Positions 18,601 to 27,087 of a DNA stretch of 64,000 nt are shown in pieces. Made by a program: the position numbers and the translations under genes. The stretch is taken from NCBI GenBank assembly GCA_947449035.1, contig CANFQC010000006.1, forward strand, positions 20,991-84,990, read 5' to 3'. This DNA is from Actinomycetota bacterium (GTDB lineage: Bacteria; Actinomycetota; Actinomycetes; S36-B12). Within the stretch, counting starts at the first letter, position 1; every line of letters starts with the position of its first letter. The notes below the pieces were generated by a model. It was not told where the DNA came from and did not search any database. It was given only the letters and a program-made list of their open reading frames with translations.

Positions 18601-20515
18601 ACTTGTCTTGTTGGGAGCCCCGCGAAGCGGTGCGGGCCTCCTCGCGGCAATCCTGAAGAGCGGTAGTGGTTGGGGCACGAGTGCACTGAGCACCGGGCAG
18701 CTTGAGGATTCAAACGCCGAACTCGGTGCGCAGTCGCGCGGATTCATCTCACATAACCTCGGCACTGTTGACGCGACACCGCGGGTACTCGATCTCGTGC
18801 GGCAGGCCGCAACACAGATCGCGCCAGCCGACTCTGAAGGCATCGTCGACTGGAACCCGCGCCTGTCGGTGCGGGTAGACCTTCTCGCGACCGCATTGCC
18901 GGACTCGAAGTTCGTGCTCGTCGTACGCCGGCCCGTCCCGACTATTAGTTCCTCGATGGACGCGTGGCGGACAAGGGAGTTCGCATCGATCCCTGACCTA
19001 CCCGATTGGTGGGGGGAGCCTTGGTCATTTCCGCTGATTGAGGGTTGGCGTGCGCTGATCGGTGCGCCGCCGGCTCAGGTGTGCGCCACGCAGTGGGCGG
19101 CCATCACTCACGACCTTCTCGACTCACTTGCGTCGCTGGATTCAAATCGCTGGGCGGTCTGCTCGTACGAGAACCTGATCGCGAACCCGGTGGAGGAGAT
19201 CGCAACGCTCACTCGGGCGCTCGGGATCCAGTGGACGGGGGAGATTCCTGACCCGCTCCCACTGATCAGTAGCGTTGTGACTGTTCCGGAAGCGGGGAAG
19301 TGGCAGCGCAATTGGCCGGAGCTGTCCGCAGCACTGCCGTCAATCCAGCCGACGATCGACCGATACCGAGAAGTGATCGAGGCCAAAGGCCCTGGAACTC
19401 CGTGGCCTGAACTCGAGCCGCTCGAGAAGCCACAAGCCGATGTGCGCACGATCGCGAGTGAGGGAACGCCGTTCTCCTCCTCGCATACCTCCACGATGGG
19501 TCAACTGCTCGAGCAGGCCAGAGCGTCACTAGTGATCACCACCTACAAGTCCGGTCATGTGATCCTCGCCCGTGCCGACGAGGGGAAGGTCAACACCGAG
19601 TTCAAGCACGTCAACCGGCCCATGGGTGTTGCCGTCGCGGGTGCGCGCCTGGCAATCGGCTCCGCGGACGCAATCCTCACTTTCACCGCGAACTCCGGCA
19701 TTGCCGCGCAGGTTCCCTCCCCTAAGCCTGTCGATGCGGCGTATGCGCCACGATCCATCGTCTTCACCGGTGACGTAGCCATCCATGACATGGCGTACGG
19801 AGCCGATGGCACGCTGTATTTCGTCAATACTCGCTTCTCGTGCCTGTGCCGCCAGGACATTGATTACTCATTCACCCCCGTATGGCGACCGACGTGGATC
19901 AGCGGTCTCGCTGCAGAAGACCGCTGCCACGTCAACGGGCTGGCGATGGTCGACGGTAAACCCCGCTACGTGAGTGCCCTGTCACAGACAGACGTCGCCG
20001 GCGGCTGGCGAGAACTCACAGGCACCTCGGGTGTCATCGTCGACATCACCACCGATCAGATCGTTGCCTCGGGCTTGGCAATGCCTCACTCGCCCCGATG
20101 GCATGACGGGCGACTGTGGGTGCTCGAATCAGGCAAGGGCTCACTGTCGACGGTTGATCTCGACACAGGTGCCTTGATTCACGTTGCGACGCTCCCGGGC
20201 TTCACCCGCGGGCTTAGTTTCATCGGCCCCTATGCCCTGGTCGGACTGTCGCAGGTGCGCGAATCCGTGTTCTCCTCGCTGCCCATTACCTCCCAGGCGG
20301 CCGAACGCAACTGTGGCGTATGGATGGTCGACACCCGCAACGGTTCGATCGCCGGATTCCTGAAATTCGACGGGGTGGTGCAGGAGATCTTTGAAGTGGC
20401 GGTGCTGCCTGCCACGTGGCCAACCATCATTGATCCGGGCGAGCTCACGATCAACGCCTTTGTGCTATCCGAGGAGACGCTCAAGGACATCGTCACGCCG
20501 CAGAAACCGGGTTAG
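18593..20515 (+). CDS. Sulfotransferase-like domain fused to a TIGR03032 (DUF4915) domain
   Basis: A 640-residue fusion. Residues 1-260 resemble PAPS-dependent sulfotransferases: an N-terminal phosphosulfate-binding loop LLGAPRSGAGLLAAIL, and VLVVRRPVPTISSSMDAW as the 3'-phosphate-binding strand with its Arg and Ser. Residues about 300-630 match the TIGR03032 family (ITTYKSGHVILA, RPMGVAVAGARLAIGS, EDRCHVNGLAMVDGKPRYV, MPHSPRWHDGRLWVLESG), a probable beta-propeller of unknown function found in other bacteria with glycosyl- or sulfotransferases. No signal peptide is seen. It starts at GTG inside the small upstream ORF. The acceptor molecule is unknown. The domain combination, not the domains, is the unusual part. 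Confidence 0.75.
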   Translation: MTELVLLGAPRSGAGLLAAILKSGSGWGTSALSTGQLEDSNAELGAQSRGFISHNLGTVDATPRVLDLVRQAATQIAPADSEGIVDWNPRLSVRVDLLATALPDSKFVLVVRRPVPTISSSMDAWRTREFASIPDLPDWWGEPWSFPLIEGWRALIGAPPAQVCATQWAAITHDLLDSLASLDSNRWAVCSYENLIANPVEEIATLTRALGIQWTGEIPDPLPLISSVVTVPEAGKWQRNWPELSAALPSIQPTIDRYREVIEAKGPGTPWPELEPLEKPQADVRTIASEGTPFSSSHTSTMGQLLEQARASLVITTYKSGHVILARADEGKVNTEFKHVNRPMGVAVAGARLAIGSADAILTFTANSGIAAQVPSPKPVDAAYAPRSIVFTGDVAIHDMAYGADGTLYFVNTRFSCLCRQDIDYSFTPVWRPTWISGLAAEDRCHVNGLAMVDGKPRYVSALSQTDVAGGWRELTGTSGVIVDITTDQIVASGLAMPHSPRWHDGRLWVLESGKGSLSTVDLDTGALIHVATLPGFTRGLSFIGPYALVGLSQVRESVFSSLPITSQAAERNCGVWMVDTRNGSIAGFLKFDGVVQEIFEVAVLPATWPTIIDPGELTINAFVLSEETLKDIVTPQKPG

Positions 20516-20600
20516 CGGAGCCGGCCACGATTCATTGGCGGGCGGGCCGAAGTGCCAGATCGACAGGCGAACGCCCTGAACCGTCTTGTAATATGTTAAA

Positions 20601-20612
20601 ATTAGAGAAAGT
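20601..20612 (+). promoter_or_regulatory. 12-base element ATTAGAGAAAGT, copy 2, with AT-rich promoter
   Basis: The identical 12-mer seen at 18448, here preceded by an AT-rich stretch (AATATGTTAAAAT) that looks like an extended -10 region. It lies about 50 bases before the beta-helix gene. Confidence 0.45.
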
Positions 20613-20660
20613 TCCCTGTAAGTGGACCCAGTTTCGGAGAGTTCAAAGCATGAGCAGGTT

Positions 20661-22292
20661 ATGAATCGGGCAGCGCGTCGTCTTTCGCGTCGGCGAATCG
20701 GCGGCCTGGCGGGCATGTCATTGGTCGCCACCACGGGGCTGCTCGGGGTCTATCTCGGCAACCCACGAATGCCGAGGGCCTACGCCGCCACGACCTGCAC
20801 CGTGACCACGTCAGCTGACAGTGGCGTCGGTTCACTGCGTCAAGCGCTCTTAGACCATGACGCGGTGGATAGTGACTGTTCGACCATCGACTTCGCTGCC
20901 GATATTTCCACAATCACGCTCTCATCGAATCTCCCGACGGTGACGGGTTCCTCATTGACCATCACTGGTCCCGGCTCCAGCGCGCTCACGGTCGACCTCA
21001 ACAGTAAGTCCGGAATTCGCATGAATAACTCCACAGCCGGTCAAACTCTGTCGATCAGCGGACTCATTCTTACCGGGGGCAATTCAGCTGGTTACTTGGG
21101 TGGTGCCGTGTATGCGCGCCACACTAATGTCACTATCTCGGATGTCTCCTTCACGAACAACACCAGTGGTGGCCTCAATGGCGGCGCCGTAGCTGTGTTT
21201 CACGGCCAACTTGATGTCACGAACTCGACCTTCACGTCCAACACAGGCGGCAATGGCGCGGCAACGTGGTCGAGTTATGGTGCGGTAAATATCACGGGCT
21301 CAACCTTCACGTCTAACACCAGTAGTGGCAGCGGCGGTGCTGTGTCGGTGACCGATGCTGGCCAAGTCAACATCGCAAGTTCTGCGTTCATTGGCAACTC
21401 TGCCCCGGGAGATTACAACAACGGTGGGGCGGTCGGTGTCTCTAGTAACGACGCGAATGTTTCACTCAATGTCTCATACTCAACCTTCTCCGGAAATCAC
21501 TGTGGCAGCGATGGTGGCGCGCTCTTTGTCAGCAACATGCCGGCTACCGTGACCAACAGCACGTTCGTGGGAAACTGGAATACCTATGGGCGTGCTCAAG
21601 GTGGTGCTATAGGCGCTCAGAATCTCACGGTAAACTTCACCACCTTTTATGGAAACAGCACCAACAACAGCAGTTATCCGGGGACCATTGATGCTTCCGA
21701 GACCTACACGCTGTCGAACTCGATTGTTCATCAGACCGATACCGGCCTTGCGCTCGGTGGCGGTGGCGGCAGTTCAGCAACATTTTCGTTCTTCAACAGT
21801 TCGAGTGCTCTGACGAACAACTCCGGTGCAGGCTTGATCTTCGCGGACACCCCGGGTGTGGCACCGCTGAATCTTGGTGCGCTGGCTGATAACGGCGGGT
21901 CGACGATGACGATGTTGCCGGGCGCGGGCAGCCCGGTGATTGGTGCAGCGAACCCGGCGTCGACGACTCCGGCACTTGACCAGCGTGGCTACACCCGCAG
22001 CAGTCCCTCGAGCATGGGTGCGGTGGAGTCCAATGGTGTGCGACCGGTGGCTGACACCTCCCAACTACCACCGTCATGGTTCCAAGCGACAATGCGTGCG
22101 TCTTCGACCGAGCCGTGCCCTTCTGGCAGTAATCCGAGCTGGGCAGCCTGGCCGAATCAAGGCACGGGTGGCTGGACCTGTGAGAAGACCACGTGGTGGG
22201 ATGTCAATAAGGGTGTAAGTGGCGGTTGGGTCACGACCCCTGGGCTGCGGTCACTGAAGCACCACGCACCGAAGGCCCACTTGCCGCGATAA
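20661..22292 (+). CDS. Secreted right-handed beta-helix protein (choice-of-anchor Q type)
   Basis: 543 residues from ATG 20661 (the track opens at GTG 20622). The N terminus MNRAARRLSRRRIGGLAG leads into a hydrophobic stretch and a likely cleavage after AYA, a signal peptide that may be Tat-type because of the Arg-rich run. The mature protein begins with CTVTTSADSGVGSLRQAL, then carries many repeats of the form 'S-T-F-T-S-N-T-(G/S)-G' with GGAV turns, typical of polymorphic-membrane-protein beta-helices. The segment ADNGGSTMTMLPGAGSPVIG is the choice-of-anchor Q signature. The C terminus has WAAWPNQGTGGWTCEK, a Trp/Cys motif seen in actinobacterial exported proteins. A surface adhesin or glycan-binding role is inferred. 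Confidence 0.8.
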   Translation: MNRAARRLSRRRIGGLAGMSLVATTGLLGVYLGNPRMPRAYAATTCTVTTSADSGVGSLRQALLDHDAVDSDCSTIDFAADISTITLSSNLPTVTGSSLTITGPGSSALTVDLNSKSGIRMNNSTAGQTLSISGLILTGGNSAGYLGGAVYARHTNVTISDVSFTNNTSGGLNGGAVAVFHGQLDVTNSTFTSNTGGNGAATWSSYGAVNITGSTFTSNTSSGSGGAVSVTDAGQVNIASSAFIGNSAPGDYNNGGAVGVSSNDANVSLNVSYSTFSGNHCGSDGGALFVSNMPATVTNSTFVGNWNTYGRAQGGAIGAQNLTVNFTTFYGNSTNNSSYPGTIDASETYTLSNSIVHQTDTGLALGGGGGSSATFSFFNSSSALTNNSGAGLIFADTPGVAPLNLGALADNGGSTMTMLPGAGSPVIGAANPASTTPALDQRGYTRSSPSSMGAVESNGVRPVADTSQLPPSWFQATMRASSTEPCPSGSNPSWAAWPNQGTGGWTCEKTTWWDVNKGVSGGWVTTPGLRSLKHHAPKAHLPR

Positions 22293-22310
22293 CGGCTGCA
22301 GAAATTCTTG

Positions 22311-22337
22311 AGGCCCGACTCAAAGAGACGGGCCTCA
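22311..22337. terminator. Bidirectional terminator between convergent genes
   Basis: GAGGCCCG and CGGGCCTC form a perfect eight-pair stem around an 11-base loop, lying between the convergent beta-helix and 3-hydroxyacyl-CoA dehydrogenase genes. U-rich tails are weak on both sides. Confidence 0.65.
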
Positions 22338-22355
22338 CGACGTGAGTGGTGGTGG

Positions 22356-23204
22356 CTACTTCGAGTAGTCGTAGAAACCGCGACCTGACTTACGGCCCAG
22401 CAGGCCCGCCTCGACGTGACGCTTGAGCAGTGCGGGTGGTGAGAACGAGTAGTCGAGGTGCTCGGCGTACAGGCTCTCGGCCACGAGCAGCAAGGTGTCG
22501 AGGCCGATCATGTCGGCGAGGGTCAGTGGGCCCATCGGCATTCCGCAGCCGTAGACCATGCCGGTGTCGATGTCTTCTTTGCTGGCCACGCCAATCTCCA
22601 GTGAGCGGATGGCGGAGAGCACGTAAGGCACGAAGATCGCGTTGACCAGGAAGCCGGAGCGGTCAGCGGCGTTGATGACGATCTTGCCCAGCTTGTTCTC
22701 GCCGAACTCGGCAGCCTTCTTGGCGTTCTCCGGGTCGGTGACCAAGCACGCGATGATCTCGACGAGCTTCATGACCGGCACTGGGTTGAAGAAGTGCATG
22801 CCGAGCACGCGCTCGGGGTGCGAGCTAGCTGCGGCGATCTGGGCGACGGGGATCGACGAAGTGTTCGTCGCGATGATCGTGGTGGGGGAGACGATGGCAT
22901 CGAGCTGGGCCATCAGCGCCGACTTATCCTCAATCGTCTCGCGAATAGCCTCGATCACGATCTCGCGATCGGCCAGGGCCGAGAGATCGGTCGTGAAGGT
23001 GATGCGACCCATGATGGCGTCGACCGACTCGCTCAGCTTGCCCGCAGACTCTGCCTTGGTCAGCGATGCGGTCATGCGCTCCTTCGCGCTGTCGAGCGCG
23101 GGGGCGATGGCGTCGACCACGATGACATCGCAGCCACCCTTTGCGCCAACTTCAGCAATACCGGAGCCCATCAGGCCGCAGCCGACTACACCAAGCTTGT
23201 TCAT
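22356..23204 (-). CDS. 3-hydroxybutyryl-CoA / 3-hydroxyacyl-CoA dehydrogenase
   Basis: A 282-residue NAD-dependent enzyme oxidising 3-hydroxyacyl-CoA to 3-oxoacyl-CoA. The nucleotide motif GCGLMGSGIAEV (GxGxxG) is at residue 9, the catalytic histidine is in GMHFFNPVPVMKLVEII, and GPLTLADMIGLDTLL plus GRKSGRGFYDYSK mark the C-terminal domain. The length equals single-domain 3-hydroxybutyryl-CoA dehydrogenases. It is the last gene of the icmF-marR operon. Butyryl-CoA made by the mutase would need this step on the way to acetoacetyl-CoA. Confidence 0.93.
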   Translation of the reverse strand: MNKLGVVGCGLMGSGIAEVGAKGGCDVIVVDAIAPALDSAKERMTASLTKAESAGKLSESVDAIMGRITFTTDLSALADREIVIEAIRETIEDKSALMAQLDAIVSPTTIIATNTSSIPVAQIAAASSHPERVLGMHFFNPVPVMKLVEIIACLVTDPENAKKAAEFGENKLGKIVINAADRSGFLVNAIFVPYVLSAIRSLEIGVASKEDIDTGMVYGCGMPMGPLTLADMIGLDTLLLVAESLYAEHLDYSFSPPALLKRHVEAGLLGRKSGRGFYDYSK

Positions 23205-23244
23205 TGAGTTCCTCGTTCTGATTCGCAGGTGGTTGTTTCAGGGT

Positions 23245-23751
23245 CTAGAAGTCGCCGGCGTTCGCACGCAGGCTGCGCAGCACGCCGCGCAGTTGGTCGA
23301 CCTGGTTGTCGGTCACGCCGAGGTTCTCGAATACCTGGGCGTTCAGTGCTGTGGTCGCGGCAGCGGCCTGGGCGCGACCGACCTCGGTGATGGAGGCGAG
23401 GATCGCGCGACGATCAGTGGGATGCGGCACGCGCTCCACGAAGGCCTGGCTCTCGAGTCGATCGACCGCGCTGGTGACGCTGGTGGGATGAACCTGGAGC
23501 AGCGCGCCCATCTTGGTCATCGGCAGAGCCCCGCTGCGCGAGAAGCTCAGCAGCATGAGGATCTCGTAGCGGGCGAAGGTGAGATTGAGCGGACGGAGTA
23601 CCGAGTCGATGCGCTGCATCAGGATCTGCTGGGCGCGCACGAGCGAGGTCACTGCAGCCATGCCGTCAGCGGCGGATTCCCAACCGTGATCGACCCACTG
23701 GCGACGGGCCTCTTCGATGGGATCCGTGCTGAGCATCTTTCCGAGTGTCAT
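23245..23751 (-). CDS. MarR family transcriptional regulator
   Basis: A 168-residue winged-helix regulator: RYEILMLLSFSRSGALPMTKMGALLQVHPTSVTSAVDRLES is the recognition region and VERVPHPTDRRAILASITEVG the wing with the MarR Asp-Arg signature. It lies between icmF and the dehydrogenase gene (12 and 40 base gaps), so it is probably cotranscribed and may control the operon in response to an acyl-CoA. The palindrome before icmF is a candidate site for it. Its binding site is not proven. Confidence 0.92.
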   Translation of the reverse strand: MTLGKMLSTDPIEEARRQWVDHGWESAADGMAAVTSLVRAQQILMQRIDSVLRPLNLTFARYEILMLLSFSRSGALPMTKMGALLQVHPTSVTSAVDRLESQAFVERVPHPTDRRAILASITEVGRAQAAAATTALNAQVFENLGVTDNQVDQLRGVLRSLRANAGDF

Positions 23752-23763
23752 CTCGTGATCTCC

Positions 23764-26700
23764 CTAGACGTTCCGACGGTACTGGCCACCGACCTCGAAG
23801 AACGCTGAGGTGATCTGCCCGAGTGAACATACCCGCACGGCGTCCATGAGTGCGGCAAAAGTGTTGCCGCCGCTGGCTGCCGTGGCCTTCAGGTGCGCGA
23901 GAGCTGCCTCGGACTCACCCTGGTGGGTGGCCTGGAAGGCGCGCACGCGTGCGACCTGTGACTCCTTCTCCTCCTCGCTGGCGCGAGCCAGTTCGAGCTC
24001 GCCCATTTCGGCGGGGTTCGGATTGAGGAAGGTGTTGACGCCGATGATCGGAAGTGACCCATCGTGCTTCTTGTGCTCGTAGAGCATTGATTCGTCCTGA
24101 ATGCGACCGCGCTGGTAGCCGGTCTCCATCGCACCGAGAACGCCGCCGCGATCAGCGATGCGGTCGAACTCGAGCAGCACGGCCTCTTCGACGAGGTCGG
24201 TGAGCTCATCGACGATGTACGAACCCTGGAGCGGGTTCTCGTTCTTGGTCAGGCCCCACTCCTGATCGATGATCATCTGGATCGCGAGGGCGCGGCGCAC
24301 TGACTGCGCACTCGGGGTCGTGATCGCTTCGTCGTAAGCATTCGTGTGGAGCGAGTTGCAGTTGTCGTTGATCGCGCACAGCGCCTGCAGCGTGGTGCGG
24401 ATGTCGTTGAAGTCCATCTCCTGGGCGTGAAGTGAACGGCCCGAAGTCTGAATGTGGTACTTCAGCTTCTGGCTGCGGTCATCGGCGCCGTAACGATCGC
24501 GCAGGGCGATGGCCCAGATGCGACGGGCCACGCGGCCGAGCACGGTGTATTCAGCATCGATGCCGTTGCTGAAGAAGAACGAGAAGTTCGGCGCGAAGTC
24601 GTCGATCTTCATGCCGCGTGCGAGGTAGGCCTCGACGTAGGTGAAGCCGTTGGCCAACGTGAACGCGAGCTGCGAGATGGGGTTCGCTCCGGCCTCGGCA
24701 ATGTGGTAGCCCGAGATCGAGACCGAGTAGAAGTTGCGCACCTTGTTGTCGATGAACCAGCTCTGCACATCGCCCATGCAGCGAAGGGCGAACTCGGTGG
24801 AGAAGATGCAGGTGTTCTGCCCCTGATCCTCCTTGAGGATGTCGGCCTGCACGGTGCCGCGCACGTTGGCGAGTACCCAAGCTTGCAGGGTTGCGTACTC
24901 GTCGGCATTGGGCTCGCGGCCATGCTGATCACGGAAGCCGTCGACTCGCTGATCGATCGCGGTGTTCAGGAACATCGCGAGGATCGCCGGGGCGGGGCCA
25001 TTGATGGTCATCGAGACTGAGGTGGTCGGATCGCAGAGATCGAAGCCGGCGTAAAGCGCCTTCATGTCATCGAGGGTTGCGATCGAAACACCGGAGGTGC
25101 CGACCTTGCCGTAGATGTCGGGGCGCTCTTCGGGATCGCGGCCATACAGCGTGACGGAGTCAAAGGCGGTCGATAGACGCGTGGCCGGCTGGCCGGATGC
25201 CAGCAGGTGGAAGCGACGGTTGGTGCGGAACGGATCGCCCTCGCCGGCGAACATGCGAGCAGGGGCCTCGCCCTCGCGCTTGAAGGGGAACACGCCTGCG
25301 GTGTACGGGAACGAACCCGGCAGGTTCTCCTCGCGCAGGAAGGTGACCTGGTCGCCTGCGTCATTAGTGCGCGGCAGGGCCACGCGCGGGATCCGATTGC
25401 CTGACAGGGTCTGGCGCCACAGGGCGTTGCGCATTTCCTTGTCGCGGATCTTCACGACGAGTTCTTCCTCGCGGTACGCCTCGCGCATGGCGGGCCATTC
25501 ATCAAGCATGGCCTTGACGGTGGGGAGGAGCTCGGACTGCTGCTTGGCGATCAGTGCGTCGATCTCGCCCGTGCCCGAACCGCTCTCAGCGAGAAGTGCG
25601 CGTGCGGTCTCGAGATGCTGCACCCTGCTCGCCACCTGCGCCTGCGACGCGGTGGTGGAGTGGTATCTACGAATGGTCTCGGCAATGTCAGAGAGGTAGC
25701 GCGTGCGAGCCGGCGGCACGACAGTCGTGAGACCGGTGGGCTGCTTGCCCTCGACGAACGGGAGCTGGCCCTCGTTCACCTTCAAGCCGCGCTCGACCAG
25801 TGCTTCCTTGAGGTATTGGTAAAGGGCGGTGACGCCGTCGTCGTTGAAACGTGCGGCGGAGGTACCGAAGACCGGCATGTCCTCCCAGGAGGATCCGAAG
25901 GCCTCGCGGTTGCGCACCATCTGGCGACCAACATCACGCAGGGCATCCTCGGCACCGCGACGCTCGAACTTGTTGATGGCTACTGCGTCGGCGAAGTCGA
26001 GCATGTCGATCTTCTCGAGCTGCGAAGCAGCGCCGAACTCCGGAGTCATGACGTACAGCGAGGTGTCGACGAAGGGGACGATGCCGGCGTCGCCCTGGCC
26101 GATGCCGGGGGTCTCGACGATGACGAGATCGTGAGTCGCACGTGCGGCATTGATGACATCTGCGAGGTTCTCGGGGATCTCGGAACCGGCCTTGCGTGTT
26201 GCCAGGGAACGGAAGTAGACCGAGCCGAGATCAACGGAGTTCATGCGGATGCGGTCACCGAGAAGTGCGCCGCCGCCCTTGCGACGGGTCGGATCTACGG
26301 CGATCACTGCGATGCGCAGCTTGCCTTCCTGATCAAGGCGGAAGCGGCGCAGAAGTTCATCAGTCAGGGTCGACTTGCCGGAACCACCGGTGCCGGTGAT
26401 GCCGAGAACAGGAGTGTTGCTGCGCACTGCTGCATCGTGGATCGCGGTGCGGAACTCTTCAGTTGCGGCACCTTCCTCGAGTGCAGTAATCGCACGTGCG
26501 AGTGCGGGCTCACTGCCGGCCAGAACGGCGTCGAGTGCGGGGAGTTCGTGGGCGAGATCGACATCGCACTCGTCCATCATTTCCGTGATCATGCCGACGA
26601 GGCCGAGGCGTTGGCCGTCCTCAGGGGAGAAGATGCGGATGCCGCGGCTGGCGAGCATGGCGATCTCTTCGGGAACGATGACGCCACCGCCACCGCCGTA

Positions 26701-26985
26701 GATCTTGACGTGATCGGCACCTTGGGCGTTGAGCAGTTCGCGCAGGTAACTGAAGTACTCGACGTGACCGCCCTGGTACGAGGAGATCGCGACACCTTGA
26801 ACGTCTTCTTGGATCACCGCGCGCACGACTTGGTCGACGCTGCGGTCATGGCCGAGGTGGATGACCTCTGCGCCCTGCGACTGCAGGATGCGACGCATGA
26901 TGTTGATCGAGGCGTCATGGCCATCGAAGAGAGAGGCCGCCGTCACGAATCTGACGGGGTTCTTCGTGCCGGCTTCGTTACTCAC
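23764..26985 (-). CDS. icmF: Fused isobutyryl-CoA mutase with G-protein chaperone domain
   Basis: A 1073-residue coenzyme B12 enzyme interconverting isobutyryl-CoA and n-butyryl-CoA. The order is the IcmF one: a B12-binding domain at residues 1-140 with DGHDASIN (base-off His), a MeaI-type GTPase domain with GTGGSGKST near 200 and ETPGIGQGD, a linker, then the large mutase TIM barrel in the C-terminal half (YGKVGTSGVSIATLDDMKALY). Ordinary methylmalonyl-CoA mutases have the B12 domain at the other end. Some IcmF proteins also act on pivalyl-CoA, and specificity cannot be read here. GTG start after GGATGGAGC. It leads an operon with marR and a 3-hydroxyacyl-CoA dehydrogenase. Confidence 0.93.
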   Translation of the reverse strand: MSNEAGTKNPVRFVTAASLFDGHDASINIMRRILQSQGAEVIHLGHDRSVDQVVRAVIQEDVQGVAISSYQGGHVEYFSYLRELLNAQGADHVKIYGGGGGVIVPEEIAMLASRGIRIFSPEDGQRLGLVGMITEMMDECDVDLAHELPALDAVLAGSEPALARAITALEEGAATEEFRTAIHDAAVRSNTPVLGITGTGGSGKSTLTDELLRRFRLDQEGKLRIAVIAVDPTRRKGGGALLGDRIRMNSVDLGSVYFRSLATRKAGSEIPENLADVINAARATHDLVIVETPGIGQGDAGIVPFVDTSLYVMTPEFGAASQLEKIDMLDFADAVAINKFERRGAEDALRDVGRQMVRNREAFGSSWEDMPVFGTSAARFNDDGVTALYQYLKEALVERGLKVNEGQLPFVEGKQPTGLTTVVPPARTRYLSDIAETIRRYHSTTASQAQVASRVQHLETARALLAESGSGTGEIDALIAKQQSELLPTVKAMLDEWPAMREAYREEELVVKIRDKEMRNALWRQTLSGNRIPRVALPRTNDAGDQVTFLREENLPGSFPYTAGVFPFKREGEAPARMFAGEGDPFRTNRRFHLLASGQPATRLSTAFDSVTLYGRDPEERPDIYGKVGTSGVSIATLDDMKALYAGFDLCDPTTSVSMTINGPAPAILAMFLNTAIDQRVDGFRDQHGREPNADEYATLQAWVLANVRGTVQADILKEDQGQNTCIFSTEFALRCMGDVQSWFIDNKVRNFYSVSISGYHIAEAGANPISQLAFTLANGFTYVEAYLARGMKIDDFAPNFSFFFSNGIDAEYTVLGRVARRIWAIALRDRYGADDRSQKLKYHIQTSGRSLHAQEMDFNDIRTTLQALCAINDNCNSLHTNAYDEAITTPSAQSVRRALAIQMIIDQEWGLTKNENPLQGSYIVDELTDLVEEAVLLEFDRIADRGGVLGAMETGYQRGRIQDESMLYEHKKHDGSLPIIGVNTFLNPNPAEMGELELARASEEEKESQVARVRAFQATHQGESEAALAHLKATAASGGNTFAALMDAVRVCSLGQITSAFFEVGGQYRRNV

Positions 26986-27008
26986 ACGTGCTCCATCCAG
27001 TTACTTAC

Positions 27009-27025
27009 GTCCACATATTGTGGAC
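27009..27025. promoter_or_regulatory. Perfect 17-base palindrome upstream of icmF
   Basis: GTCCACATATTGTGGAC has seven-base arms around TAT and lies 24 bases before the icmF start codon. Its size and symmetry fit a MarR- or TetR-type operator overlapping the promoter. The MarR gene in the same operon and the TetR gene just upstream are the obvious candidates. Confidence 0.6.
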
Positions 27026-27034
27026 AGCAAATAA

Positions 27035-27070
27035 TAGGACGTCAATGCTTTTAGGGCGAGACGTGTCCTA
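27035..27070 (-). terminator. Possible terminator of the upstream tetR gene
   Basis: TAGGACGTC and GACGTGTCCTA pair over nine bases with a two-base bulge and a 16-base loop, just past the 3' end of the minus-strand TetR gene. It could end that transcript before icmF. There is no clear U-run, so the call is weak. Confidence 0.3.
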
Positions 27071-27087
27071 AAACGGATAAAAAGTAC

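Noticed and set aside
22642-23808. 388-residue plus-strand ORF
   Set aside because: Antisense to the dehydrogenase and marR genes and runs through their intergenic gap. No motif.
25615-27054. 479-residue plus-strand ORF
   Set aside because: It is antisense to the well-supported icmF gene. Its low-complexity, Asp/Gly/Val-rich sequence is what a high-GC antisense frame produces, and no domain is recognisable.
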